A stretch of 64,000 bases of DNA from Gilvimarinus agarilyticus (GTDB lineage: Bacteria > Pseudomonadota > Gammaproteobacteria > Pseudomonadales > Cellvibrionaceae): assembly GCF_000832015.1 (NCBI RefSeq), contig NZ_JXCJ01000001.1, forward strand, positions 3,738,344 to 3,802,343. The letters are read 5' to 3'. Under the pieces are notes generated by a model, which saw only the letters and a program-made list of their open reading frames with translations, ran no database searches and was not told where the DNA came from. Numbering within the stretch: the stretch's first letter is position 1; every line of letters begins with the position of its first letter. The position numbers and the translations under genes are program-made. Below, one piece after another: positions 54,363-63,504 of the stretch.

Positions 54363-55433
54363 TTACTGAGGCGCTATCTCATAGGGGTTGCCGCCCAGCG
54401 CATTAGAGATGTCGGCGATGGCCTTTTGCGCGCGCACACTGTTGCCCGCGGCATCCAATGGCGGTGAGATAACGGCAATACCGAACTTACCTGGCGATAC
54501 CGCCACAATACCGCCGCCAACGCCGCTCTTAGCTGGTAGGCCGGTTTTATAAAGCCATTTACCGGCGTCGTCGTACAAGCCAGCGGTGGCCATTACCGCG
54601 AGAACTTCGGGTACGTTTTCAGTGTGAGTGACTTGTACACCGGTTACCGGATTCTTGCCGCCATTGGCAAGGGTAGCGGCCATCATGCCTAGGTCTTTGG
54701 CGTTAACGCCCACCGAGCACTGCCGGGTGTAGATATCCGTCGCCCGTAAGAAATTATCGTCGATATGACCGTAGGCATGCATCAGCGAGGCAATGGCCTG
54801 GTTGCGCTGATTGGTGGCGGCCTCAGACTCATAGATATCATTTAGCACCGTTAACTCGCGGCCGGCAAACTGCTCGTACTTAGCCAAAATTTTGCCCCAA
54901 ATGACATCATAATCGCGGCCTTCAACTAAACCGGTGGTGGCTATGGCGCCGGCGTTGACTAACGGGTTCATTTCAGCGCCCTGATACTGCTCGATAGCCA
55001 CAATCGAGTTAAACACCTGGCCGGTGGCATCAACCCCCATGTTATCTAAAAAGGTTTTTGGCCCCTGCTCGTCCATCACCAAGGCCATTGTATAAACCTT
55101 GGAGATTGACTGAATAGAGACCTCTGAGCTGATATCGCCCACGGTATAAAGCTCGCCGTCGGTGGTCACTAAGGCGATGCCGTAAATGTCCGGGTCCACC
55201 TTTGCCAGCGCCGGAATATAATCGGCGTTAGCACCTTCGTCGAGATTTTTATATTTTTCGTAAGCCGCCTTTAATGCACTCTCAATAGCTTTTTTGCTCA
55301 AATCGACATCGGCTGCCTGCACTGGTGCGATTGACGCCACGGTTAAGGCCACCCCCATCACCCAACCACACACAGCCTCCATCGCGCTACGGCCAGTTTT
55401 GTTACGGGTTTTATCTGCGATCCACTGATTCAT
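54363..55433 (-). CDS. glsA: Exported glutaminase
   Basis: A 356-residue beta-lactamase-fold glutaminase that converts glutamine to glutamate and ammonia. The catalytic Ser-x-x-Lys is in VSIQSISKVYTMA (Ser109, Lys112). Further family segments are NPLVNAGAIATT, ESEAATNQRNQAIA and SGVGGGIVAVSPGKFGIAV. Unlike the cytosolic E. coli enzymes it has an N-terminal signal (AMEAVCGWVMGVALTVASIAPVQAAD), so it should act in the periplasm. GGGAG precedes the ATG. It is followed by no gene on this transcript and preceded by a porin gene. Confidence 0.93.
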   Translation of the reverse strand: MNQWIADKTRNKTGRSAMEAVCGWVMGVALTVASIAPVQAADVDLSKKAIESALKAAYEKYKNLDEGANADYIPALAKVDPDIYGIALVTTDGELYTVGDISSEVSIQSISKVYTMALVMDEQGPKTFLDNMGVDATGQVFNSIVAIEQYQGAEMNPLVNAGAIATTGLVEGRDYDVIWGKILAKYEQFAGRELTVLNDIYESEAATNQRNQAIASLMHAYGHIDDNFLRATDIYTRQCSVGVNAKDLGMMAATLANGGKNPVTGVQVTHTENVPEVLAVMATAGLYDDAGKWLYKTGLPAKSGVGGGIVAVSPGKFGIAVISPPLDAAGNSVRAQKAIADISNALGGNPYEIAPQ

Positions 55434-55499
55434 CGTTAACTCCCTGCCATTCTGGGCGCTCGCCCATTCAATAAAGGCCCGATCGGATTCACGAGCGGG

Positions 55500-56756
55500 T
55501 TAAAAATCCTGTGTCGAGAAAGTGTACTTAAGCGATAACTGCACCCTATTATCAGTGCCCGATGCACCGCCAAAGTCAGTGCGCTGCCCCCATAGGTACT
55601 CCACCCCCATTAGCAAATTTTTGCGGGGCGTATACAACAGGTTGGCCGAGAGATACTCACCTTTTTTAAAGGCGTCTGGTAATTGATACGCTTGGTTATC
55701 CACTTCAGTAAAGCTGTAGCCAAACGATGTGCTGTAACGCTCGCTCCACTGATGATCGTAGTAGGCGATCATACCCAGTAGTGGTACCGAGCTTAGCGAG
55801 TCGGCATTCGGGCCCTCGGGTGCCATATCCATACCGCCGTCATTCATGTAGCTGGCAATCCCTTCTCCGTACACGGTACCCAGGCGCAGGGTATCGTCGC
55901 CAAAGGCAAGCGTGCCGGTAACGTTTAACCCCCACCCTATGTCATTGCCCGAGGGCTCGTTGTTGTCGGCTTGAACTGATTCGTAGGCGACATCGCGCAG
56001 AATACCCGCCACTTGAACATGTCCCCAATGGCCGGTGTTGCGGTAGTGCATGGTGACATCCGGCAGGGGTTGGTCACCGCTAATGTCAAAGCCATCCACC
56101 CCTAACATGCCATTATCGACATCGTTGCCGGGACTTTCGATCGCCACAGCAAAGGTGTTAGTACCCTTTATGGGCGTCCAGCGAATTTGTGGGTTGCGCA
56201 AAAACACCATGCCCGCCGGGCCCCAGTAGTCAATAACATTGGGGAAAACATTGCCGTCCATAAACAGCGAATTGGTTTGCCCGGCGAGAATAGACTTCCA
56301 TTCGCCGTAGGCATGGCGCACGCGCATGGTGGTTTGACCTTCATCGGCACCAACGCCATACAAATCAAATTCAAATACGGTATGAATCGTGTCCTCGCCT
56401 ACCGGCAAGTTGGCCTCAACACCCAACCGGCTCTGGCGCACGCTGGCAATGGTTTGTCCGTCGCTGCCATACTGGCCATCTTGCGTAGGGATACGAGAGG
56501 GGCGCAGAGTCGCCTCCCAGTTGGGGTTAACACGTTCGAAATCCTGAATCATATCCAGCTGTGCAAAGCCGTACACGACAAAGTTTTTATGTCGCGACTC
56601 GCTAGCCGCTCCGCTCTCGGTTACCCGTGTTTGCAGTGCGTCGAGTTGCGCGCGGGTGGCATCCAACTCACGTTGCAACTCATCGAGCTCGGCACTCCAT
56701 ACCATCGAGCTGCAGGCCAATCCCGCCAGTAATGGCGCTTGAACAATCAATTTCAC
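55500..56756 (-). CDS. DcaP-like outer-membrane porin
   Basis: A 418-residue porin. The GTG at 56756 is chosen: AGAGGAAAG lies upstream and it opens a normal signal peptide (LIVQAPLLAGLACSSMVWSAEL); the longer frame adds 12 residues before it. After the signal is a coiled coil (ELDELQRELDATRAQLDALQTRV), a trimerisation feature of DcaP-type porins. The barrel has FVVYGFAQLDMIQDF and ends in SLKYTFSTQDF. Members carry small acids or peptides. It sits 66 bases before the glutaminase gene and may bring in its substrate. Confidence 0.85.
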   Translation of the reverse strand: MKLIVQAPLLAGLACSSMVWSAELDELQRELDATRAQLDALQTRVTESGAASESRHKNFVVYGFAQLDMIQDFERVNPNWEATLRPSRIPTQDGQYGSDGQTIASVRQSRLGVEANLPVGEDTIHTVFEFDLYGVGADEGQTTMRVRHAYGEWKSILAGQTNSLFMDGNVFPNVIDYWGPAGMVFLRNPQIRWTPIKGTNTFAVAIESPGNDVDNGMLGVDGFDISGDQPLPDVTMHYRNTGHWGHVQVAGILRDVAYESVQADNNEPSGNDIGWGLNVTGTLAFGDDTLRLGTVYGEGIASYMNDGGMDMAPEGPNADSLSSVPLLGMIAYYDHQWSERYSTSFGYSFTEVDNQAYQLPDAFKKGEYLSANLLYTPRKNLLMGVEYLWGQRTDFGGASGTDNRVQLSLKYTFSTQDF

Positions 56757-56893
56757 AATGACTTTCCTCTGTCCGATAACCCCTAACGCCACCCTCCATA
56801 ACCCGGTAACGCGCTGACTTAGACTATAGAGTCAATTGCAGAAATGAACAATGTATTACCAGAGGTGTTTACGCGGCTGGGGCAAACGCAGGG

Positions 56894-58120
56894 CTAGGAC
56901 ATTACACGAAAGATCAGCGAGGTGTTAATACCGCCAAAAGCAAAATTATTACTCATTACTGTATTGCCATTAGTGGCGCGGGGAGCCCCGGTAATATAGT
57001 CCAGCGGCGCGCATTGGGGGTCGAGGTGAGATAAATTTAACGTCGGCGCCAACCAGCGCTCGCGCATCATCCCGATCGACGCCCAGGCTTCGATCGCGCC
57101 GCTAGCTCCTAACGTGTGGCCTAAATGACCTTTTAAACTGCTCACCGGCACTGTGCGGCCAAACACCCGTGCCGTGGCCAAACTCTCGGCCACATCGCCC
57201 CAGGGAGTGGCGGTGCCGTGAGCATTAATGTAAGCAATATCCTGAGGCTGACAAGCGGCATCGCTTAGCGCTAGCTCCATGGCCGTTTGCATACTGTCCG
57301 CATCGGGCTGAGTTATATGAGCGCCATCGGCGTTAGTGCCAAAACCAATCACCTCGGCGTACACCGTGGCGCCGCGCGCTTGCGCGTGCTCAAACGATTC
57401 GAGTATCAGCGTGCCGGCCCCTTCGCCAATCACTAAGCCGTCGCGGTGTTCGTCAAACGGGCTGGGCGTGATGGCGGGTGTTGAGTTTTTGGTGCTGGCC
57501 GCACCAAAGGCATCAAACACCGCTGCCTCGGAGGGGCACAACTCCTCAGCGCCGCCAGCAATCATCAACGTTTGCCGGCCGCTTTTAATGGCCTCGTAGG
57601 CGTAACCAATGCCCTGACTACCCGAGGTGCACGCCGATGAAGTGGTGTATACCCGCCCTTTAGCACCAAAAAAAATGCTTAAATTAACCGCAGTGGTGTG
57701 GCTCATCATCTGCACATAGGTGGTGGCGGTCATGCGGCTTAAATCGTGATGCGCCAGCTGCTCGGCAAACTGACAAGTGGCCAACGTGCTACCGGTCGAC
57801 GACCCGTACGCGACCCCGCATTGGCCACTGCCAACAATCGGCGAGCCCAACAGCCCAGCATCGAGTAAAGCAAGCTCGGTGGCTCGCGTGGCCAGCAGCG
57901 CGACCCGACCCATACCGCGCACTTTTTTGCGCGGATAGTCGCTGGGCATAACAAAGTCATCGATCGGGCCGGCCACAAGGGAGTGCAACCCTTTGTATGT
58001 GGCCCATTCAGGCATGGCGCGAATACCACTGCGCCCACTTTTTAATGCTGCCGAAAAATCTGCCCAGCCAGCGCCCAGCGAGGTGACGCCAGACATACCC
58101 GTAACCACCACGCGGTTCAT
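56894..58120 (-). CDS. Ketosynthase II (second tandem KS of polyene operon)
   Basis: A 408-residue beta-ketoacyl-ACP synthase of the FabF/ApeR type. The catalytic triad is intact: Cys164 in SSACTSGSQG, His301 in NAHGTATPWGD, His335 with Lys330 in KGHLGHTLGA. It is closely related to the KS encoded directly upstream (ACTSGSQGxGYAYEAIK shared), with which it overlaps by four bases, so a duplication is likely. It may work as a homodimer or pair with that enzyme. Last gene of the operon. Confidence 0.92.
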   Translation of the reverse strand: MNRVVVTGMSGVTSLGAGWADFSAALKSGRSGIRAMPEWATYKGLHSLVAGPIDDFVMPSDYPRKKVRGMGRVALLATRATELALLDAGLLGSPIVGSGQCGVAYGSSTGSTLATCQFAEQLAHHDLSRMTATTYVQMMSHTTAVNLSIFFGAKGRVYTTSSACTSGSQGIGYAYEAIKSGRQTLMIAGGAEELCPSEAAVFDAFGAASTKNSTPAITPSPFDEHRDGLVIGEGAGTLILESFEHAQARGATVYAEVIGFGTNADGAHITQPDADSMQTAMELALSDAACQPQDIAYINAHGTATPWGDVAESLATARVFGRTVPVSSLKGHLGHTLGASGAIEAWASIGMMRERWLAPTLNLSHLDPQCAPLDYITGAPRATNGNTVMSNNFAFGGINTSLIFRVMS

Positions 58121-59340
58121 GGGTAACGCTTAATAATTAACGACGTGTTTACCCCGCCAAAGGCGAAGTTATTGCTCATCACATAGTCGCAATTGATAGT
58201 GCGACCAGCGCCCTGAATGTAATCCAACTCGCCACACTCTGGGTCAACTTGTTCGAGATTAATGGTGGGCGCAAACCAGTCACTGCGCATCATCTCTAAG
58301 CTCATCCAGGCCTCCAACGCACCACAGGCGCCCAACGTGTGGCCGATATAACTTTTTAGCGAGCTGATAGGTTTCCCCTCGCCCAGCGCGGCGACGGTGG
58401 CGCGGCTTTCGGCGATATCACCTTTCGCCGTGGCCGTGCCGTGAGCATTAACATAACCGATGGCCTCGGGCCCGATGTTGGCATCCGCCAGTGCTAACTG
58501 CATAGCCGCCGTCATAGTCGCGGCGCTTGGTTCGGTAACGTGAGCACCATCGGAGTTAGTGCCGTAGCCGACGATCTCCCCCAGAATAGTCGCCCCCCGG
58601 GCGCGAGCGTGTTCATATTCTTCCAAAATAAGAGAGCACGCCCCCTCGCCAATCACTAAACCATCGCGCTTTGCATCAAACGGGCGCGGCGTCAGGTTGG
58701 GCTCATGGTTGCGGGTACTGGTGGCAAACAGCGTATCAAATACAGCGATAGGGGTTACATGAAACTCCTCGGCACCGCCGGCTACCATCACGTCTTGCAT
58801 GCCGTATTTAATCGCCTCGTAGGCGTATCCCACGCCCTGACTACCAGAGGTACAGGCGGAGGCGGTGGGGATAATCCGGCCCTTCATATTAAAAAACAAA
58901 CCGATATTCACGGTGGCCGTGTGCGTCATGGTGCGCAGGTACGTCGATGCCGTTAAATCGATGGTGGTTTTATCGGTGACTACGCGCGTTAACGCCGGCA
59001 CATCGGCCGGCGTCCCGATGCACGAGCCGTAGGAGACGCCGGTACTGCCATTGGTTATGCAGGGATCATCCTCCAGCCCCGCCTGAGCCAACGCTTGCTC
59101 GGTAGCGCTAACCGCCATTACCGACACCCGCCCCATACTGCGCAGCTTTTTGCGTGGGTAATGGGTGGGGGTCGAAAATTCAACCGGCGCCCCTAAACGC
59201 GTGTTAAGCCCTTCAATGTCATCCCACTCATCAAATCGCTGAATTTTATTCTGACCGGCGGCGAGCGCGGTTTGCACATCGGCCCAGTTGTTGCCCAAGG
59301 CGCTAACAGCGCCCACACCGGTAATAACGACTCTGCGCAT
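58117..59340 (-). CDS. Ketosynthase I of tandem pair (ApeR-like)
   Basis: A 407-residue beta-ketoacyl-ACP synthase. Active-site Cys163 (ASACTSGSQG), His300 (NAHGTATAKGD), and Lys329/His334 (KSYIGHTLGA) are present. In the E. coli and Vibrio aryl-polyene cluster, the enzymes ApeO/ApeP/ApeQ/ApeR occur in the order KS-dehydratase-ketoreductase-KS; this gene holds the ApeR place. Start overlaps the ketoreductase stop by one base. Confidence 0.92.
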   Translation of the reverse strand: MRRVVITGVGAVSALGNNWADVQTALAAGQNKIQRFDEWDDIEGLNTRLGAPVEFSTPTHYPRKKLRSMGRVSVMAVSATEQALAQAGLEDDPCITNGSTGVSYGSCIGTPADVPALTRVVTDKTTIDLTASTYLRTMTHTATVNIGLFFNMKGRIIPTASACTSGSQGVGYAYEAIKYGMQDVMVAGGAEEFHVTPIAVFDTLFATSTRNHEPNLTPRPFDAKRDGLVIGEGACSLILEEYEHARARGATILGEIVGYGTNSDGAHVTEPSAATMTAAMQLALADANIGPEAIGYVNAHGTATAKGDIAESRATVAALGEGKPISSLKSYIGHTLGACGALEAWMSLEMMRSDWFAPTINLEQVDPECGELDYIQGAGRTINCDYVMSNNFAFGGVNTSLIIKRYP

Positions 59341-60065
59341 TAGAGCATCCCACCATTAACAGAGATGACTTGCCGGGTGATATAGCTGGCTGAGTCACTC
59401 ATTAAATACCCGACCAAACTGGCTACTTCACGCGCCTCACCAAAGCGTTTAAGAGGAATCATTTTTTTAGCTTCATCGGCAAACACTTCATCGATCATGT
59501 CGGTTTCGATAATGCCTGGGGCAACGCAATTAACGGTGATTTTACGTTTGCCAAGCTCCAGAGCTAACGCTTTCGTGGCGCCGATTAACCCGGCCTTGGT
59601 CGCGCTGTAGTTTACCTGCCCACGGTTGCCAGCCAACCCGGCAACGGACGAGAGCGTAACGATTCGCCCGCCACTGCGCGCCTGTACCATGGGCATAACC
59701 AGCGGCTGCACGACGTTGTAAAAACCGTCCAGATTAGTATGAATCACACTGTCCCAATCGTCATCGCTCATGGCAGGAAATGCATTGTCGCGAGTAATAC
59801 CCGCATTGCAGACGACACCGTAAAAGGCGCCGTGCTCCGCCACCACGGCCTCGAGTACCGCGCGGGTCTCGGTGCGATTGGCGACATCAAAGCTCAATAG
59901 CTCGGCATCGACACCGAGCGCGCGAACCTCTTCTGCAACCGCCTCCCCCTGGGCGCGATTGGTGCGACAATGCACAGCGATAGCAAAGCCCTGTCGCGCT
60001 AACTCCAGCGCAATCTCGCGACCGATGCCACGGCTCGATCCGGTAACCAGTACCCGGCGATTCAT
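59340..60065 (-). CDS. 3-ketoacyl-ACP reductase (FabG/ApeQ-like)
   Basis: A 241-residue short-chain dehydrogenase reducing 3-ketoacyl-ACP with NADPH. Nucleotide motif TGSSRGIG (8-15), CNAGITRDN, and catalytic Ser140, Tyr153 and Lys157 (YSATK). The start overlaps the dehydratase stop by four bases. In aryl-polyene synthesis this reduces each keto group added by the ketosynthase. Confidence 0.94.
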   Translation of the reverse strand: MNRRVLVTGSSRGIGREIALELARQGFAIAVHCRTNRAQGEAVAEEVRALGVDAELLSFDVANRTETRAVLEAVVAEHGAFYGVVCNAGITRDNAFPAMSDDDWDSVIHTNLDGFYNVVQPLVMPMVQARSGGRIVTLSSVAGLAGNRGQVNYSATKAGLIGATKALALELGKRKITVNCVAPGIIETDMIDEVFADEAKKMIPLKRFGEAREVASLVGYLMSDSASYITRQVISVNGGML

Positions 60066-60556
60066 GGTTTACTCCTTACATTATTCATTCGATCACCCGT
60101 GCTCTGCAGAGCCGGCTCCGTTGCCGCCATATAGGCGGCAACATCGTCAGGCCGATAAGCGGTGAAAACCGCTTCGGCCATTAATTCGGTGCCATGGTAA
60201 ATGCAGCCTGTAAAAGCCACCAAAGAACCATCGATTAAATCAGCATGCACGACAACACGCAGTGTTGTGTTAAGCACAAACAGCGGCTGGTGTGCGGTAT
60301 ATTGCCGCGAGCTGATTAAAAACGCCGGGTCAATGGCGCGACCGGCCTGGGTATCCTCCAAGCCCACCCAAGCCGCCGCTGCCTGAGCCATATATTCGAT
60401 GCCCGCCCAGGCGGGTACGCCACCGCGCACCGCATCGTAAAACACATTGTCGCTGTTAATATGGGCTAGTACTTCGACGTCGCGATGAGAGTTGTTAACG
60501 AGTGTATCAATCAAGCGCATCGGAGGTTGATGGGGCAGATAATCGGCCAGACTCAC
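60062..60556 (-). CDS. Hotdog-fold 3-hydroxyacyl-ACP dehydratase (ApeP-like)
   Basis: A 164-residue hotdog-fold protein. PHQPPMRLIDTLV matches the N-terminal strand-and-loop of FabA/FabZ-like ApeP dehydratases, and AWAGIEYMAQAAAAWVGLEDTQ is the central helix carrying a Glu. It should dehydrate 3-hydroxyacyl-ACP to conjugated double bonds. Overlaps both neighbours by four bases. Confidence 0.9.
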   Translation of the reverse strand: MSLADYLPHQPPMRLIDTLVNNSHRDVEVLAHINSDNVFYDAVRGGVPAWAGIEYMAQAAAAWVGLEDTQAGRAIDPAFLISSRQYTAHQPLFVLNTTLRVVVHADLIDGSLVAFTGCIYHGTELMAEAVFTAYRPDDVAAYMAATEPALQSTGDRMNNVRSKP

Positions 60557-61731
60557 GAGCGAGAATCTCCCAAAAGTACGGCCGCATTGTTGCCACCAAA
60601 CGCAAACGAATTGCTCAGTACAACCCGGGGCGAAGCGGGCAGCAATAAACTGTTGCGCGGGGCAAAATACAACTCGGGCAACGCTGGATCGGGTTGCTTA
60701 TCCCACACATGGGGCGGTGTACAGCTCTCGGTTAAGGCCAACCAACACAGTGCCGTTTCGGTGGCACCCGCCGCACCTAAGGTATGCCCTAATTGACCTT
60801 TACTGCTACTGCACAGGGGTTGGTGGCTAAACAGTCGCGCTACTACCGCCGCTTCCATTGCATCGTTCAGCGGGGTGCCCGTGCCGTGCAGGTTAATGTA
60901 ATCCACCTCGTCGGGCTCACAGCGGGCACTGGATAGTGCCGCGCGAATGGCCGCTTCGGCGCCGGCCCCGGTAGGGTCGGGTGCCGAAATATGATGCGCG
61001 TCGGAGGACGCACCTACCCCCAGCAACTCAATATCGTGAATTAATGGCTCGCGGGTGACCAGAAAAAAAGCCGCCGCCTCGCCAATATTGATGCCCGAGC
61101 GATTGACACTAAAAGGTAAGCAGGGCTCTGCGCTCACAGACTCAAGTGCGGCAAAACCGTTGACGGTTAGTCGGCACAGGCTGTCGGCACCGCCGGCAAT
61201 AACTGCATCGGCCAAGCCTGCATCCAGTAAGCGCTTTGCCGAGCCCAACGCATGGGCGCTGGACGAACAGGCGGTGGACAAGGTGTAGGATGGCCCGGTG
61301 GCACCGGTTAACTTGGTTACTAAAGCGCAGAGGTTGCCGATTTCCTGCTGGCTATAGTGATATTGGGCGGGTAATTTACCCGTTTCCATAAGCGATTTAA
61401 TCGCCGCCTCACCCTCGGCAATACCTGAGGTGCTGGTACCGGCCACCACCGCCACACGGTGAGCACCATAACGCTCCAGCGCCAGCTCGAGCGTAGGGCT
61501 AATTTGCTCTAAGGCGGTGGCCGCCAGGCGCGCATTACGGCAATCAAGCACTTGCAATTCTGGCGGTAACGACGTCAAGTTGGCGGTTACCGGCGCCGTA
61601 TAGGTCGTGCGGCCAGGCACCCAATCGCATAGCGTAAGCGCCCGCTCGCCGGCGAACAGCGCCTGGCTGACGGCCGCTTGCCCTGCCCCCAGCGCGTTCA
61701 CCAAACCTAAATCTGTTAAATATACCGCCAT
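60553..61731 (-). CDS. Ketosynthase (ApeO-like)
   Basis: A 392-residue ketosynthase more distant from the tandem pair. Cys155 in STACSSSAH, His282 in NLHGTGTPLND and KGQLGHTLGA are intact. The GTGTPLND form differs from the GTATxxGD of the pair. It lies in the ApeO position of aryl-polyene operons, where such an enzyme starts or controls chain length. The upstream DUF3261 stop is two bases away. Confidence 0.92.
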   Translation of the reverse strand: MAVYLTDLGLVNALGAGQAAVSQALFAGERALTLCDWVPGRTTYTAPVTANLTSLPPELQVLDCRNARLAATALEQISPTLELALERYGAHRVAVVAGTSTSGIAEGEAAIKSLMETGKLPAQYHYSQQEIGNLCALVTKLTGATGPSYTLSTACSSSAHALGSAKRLLDAGLADAVIAGGADSLCRLTVNGFAALESVSAEPCLPFSVNRSGINIGEAAAFFLVTREPLIHDIELLGVGASSDAHHISAPDPTGAGAEAAIRAALSSARCEPDEVDYINLHGTGTPLNDAMEAAVVARLFSHQPLCSSSKGQLGHTLGAAGATETALCWLALTESCTPPHVWDKQPDPALPELYFAPRNSLLLPASPRVVLSNSFAFGGNNAAVLLGDSRS

Positions 61732-61733
61732 GA

Positions 61734-62243
61734 CTATCTCTTAAGAGGCACAACACTGACGGAACCGCCCTGTTGTGGCAATTGGTATTGTTGTTCCTGC
61801 TGCGGGCTCCAGCGCCATACACTGCGGCCGCCCTGCGCCAAGGTTATCCTGCTATCGGTTTGCTGTAACTGCAAGCCGGTGCTCTGCGCACAATCTTTGC
61901 GCGCTTGATCGGGTAAGCTCCACCAATAGTAACCCCACACCAGCGCCTGCGGATCTAACCCCCGGTACCAAGGCGAAACATCAAGCTGCAGCTGCCCGGC
62001 GCTAAGTGTGGCGCTAAATTGTGGCGAGCCAATCGTATCCAGCGCCACAAACACGGTGTGAGTGCTATGCCCTTCGATACGCAGCAGCAGTGGCTGCTCG
62101 CGTTTGTCGTGGTTCACTATTAAGCGCACAGTACGATCACCGGTAGGTGCACAAGCCGGGCTTTCACTAAAGGGCGGCACGCTGGCGCAAGCGCTCAGCA
62201 GCGTTGCAGACGTTATCATACCTAGCCGCTGGCCAATACGCAT
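61734..62243 (-). CDS. DUF3261 lipoprotein of polyene operon
   Basis: A 169-residue lipoprotein (ATLLSAC lipobox, Cys19) of the DUF3261 family found in aryl-polyene clusters. It has alternating strands (LLLRIEGHSTHTVFVALDTIG, SATLSAGQLQLDVSPWYRGLD) and the VWGYYWWSLPDQ segment. It probably helps move the product to the outer membrane, together with the MMPL exporter. GAGG precedes the ATG; it begins three bases after the flavoprotein stop. Confidence 0.85.
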   Translation of the reverse strand: MRIGQRLGMITSATLLSACASVPPFSESPACAPTGDRTVRLIVNHDKREQPLLLRIEGHSTHTVFVALDTIGSPQFSATLSAGQLQLDVSPWYRGLDPQALVWGYYWWSLPDQARKDCAQSTGLQLQQTDSRITLAQGGRSVWRWSPQQEQQYQLPQQGGSVSVVPLKR

Positions 62244-62246
62244 GGG

Positions 62247-63494
62247 TTAAGCCTCTTCCGGCCGGCAAAATTGGGCTAATGCGCTCATGCGGCGGACGGG
62301 GTCGGCCACAAACGGATTGCTTTTGTCCCACGCGTAGCCGGCCAATACCGACGAGATCATATCGCGCACGCTGGCCACTTGGCCCGGAAAGAAGATAATG
62401 TCCTGAAACAGCCCTTCGTACCACGCCTCGACAAATACCCGAAACGTATCCACACCCTCGCGCAGTGGCTGCTCGTAATCTCGGTACCAATCGACCGGCT
62501 CGCCCTCTAGCTGGCGCGTCAGAGTTGCCACCGCCGTACTGGCCGAGCGCATAGCAATGGTAATGCCCGAAGAGAAAATAGGGTCGAGAAACTCCCCGGC
62601 ATTGCCTAGCAGCGCATAGCGCTCTGTGGCTAAGTGCTTAACACTGCGCGAGTAGCCAGAGAGTGTATTGACCGCTACCGGCCACTGAGCATTTTTGAGT
62701 AAATCAGCTAATACAGGCGCCTCGGCAATCAGCTCGTGCAGCAACTGCTCGGGAGTTTCACTTCGGCGCTGAGCAAGCTTGGCCTCATCAATAATAACGC
62801 CGCAAGAACATTTACTGTCACTCAGTGGAATTAACCAGTACCAAATATCCCGCTCGGTGGGATGTACCGTCACTAAAATTTTATCGCGATCGAATTTGTC
62901 GGAGGTAATGCCATCCATTACATGGGTAAAAAATGCTTGGCGCACCGGGAAATCAGAGGGTGTTTCTAACTCGAGTAAACGCGGCAACACCCGACCAAAA
63001 CCACTGGCATCTAGCACAAAACGACAGCCAATATGGCTCACGCTGCCATCTTCGGCGGTAACGGTTAATTGCGAGCCGGCATCGGTATCGGCGAAGCCCG
63101 TGATCGACTGACCAAAGCGAATATCCACACCGCGAGCGGCAGCCTCATCGGCCAGTAATTTATCAAAGTGTGCGCGCTCTACCTGAAAAGTAGTACCGGG
63201 GCCGGGGGTAAACTTTTCTTCAAAGTTAAACCAAGTGTAACGCTCGCCCCAACCAAAGGCCGCGCCATTTTTAAAGCGGAACCCTGCATGATTTACCACA
63301 TCGGTGAAACCCGCTTCTTCGAGATACACCATACACTGGGGCAGCAAGCTTTCGCCTATCGAGAAGCGCGGAAAATGCTGCCGCTCCAGCACCCGCACGC
63401 GGTAGCCTTTTTGCTGCAGTAACGTAGCCGCCACCACCCCCGACGGGCCGGCACCGATAACCACAACATCTAACTGCTCATTAGGCTCTACCAT
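62247..63494 (-). CDS. FAD-dependent oxidoreductase of the halogenase-like family
   Basis: A 415-residue flavoprotein with the FAD motif GAGPSGV (residues 13-19), the RQHFPRFSIGESLLP active loop, DASGFGRVLPR, and GNAGEFLDPIFSSGITIAM. It resembles tryptophan-halogenase-like and geranylgeranyl-reductase-like enzymes common in aryl-polyene clusters. The halogenase WxWxIP is only approximated by WYWLIP, so halogenation is doubtful; a reductase or hydroxylase role on the aryl head group or lipid is more likely. Confidence 0.87.
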   Translation of the reverse strand: MVEPNEQLDVVVIGAGPSGVVAATLLQQKGYRVRVLERQHFPRFSIGESLLPQCMVYLEEAGFTDVVNHAGFRFKNGAAFGWGERYTWFNFEEKFTPGPGTTFQVERAHFDKLLADEAAARGVDIRFGQSITGFADTDAGSQLTVTAEDGSVSHIGCRFVLDASGFGRVLPRLLELETPSDFPVRQAFFTHVMDGITSDKFDRDKILVTVHPTERDIWYWLIPLSDSKCSCGVIIDEAKLAQRRSETPEQLLHELIAEAPVLADLLKNAQWPVAVNTLSGYSRSVKHLATERYALLGNAGEFLDPIFSSGITIAMRSASTAVATLTRQLEGEPVDWYRDYEQPLREGVDTFRVFVEAWYEGLFQDIIFFPGQVASVRDMISSVLAGYAWDKSNPFVADPVRRMSALAQFCRPEEA

Positions 63495-63504
63495 AGTTTT
63501 CCCA

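Noticed and set aside
62247-63494. True tryptophan halogenase
   Set aside because: The halogenase WxWxIP is only approximated (WYWLIP) and I could not place the catalytic lysine, so the more general flavoprotein call was kept.
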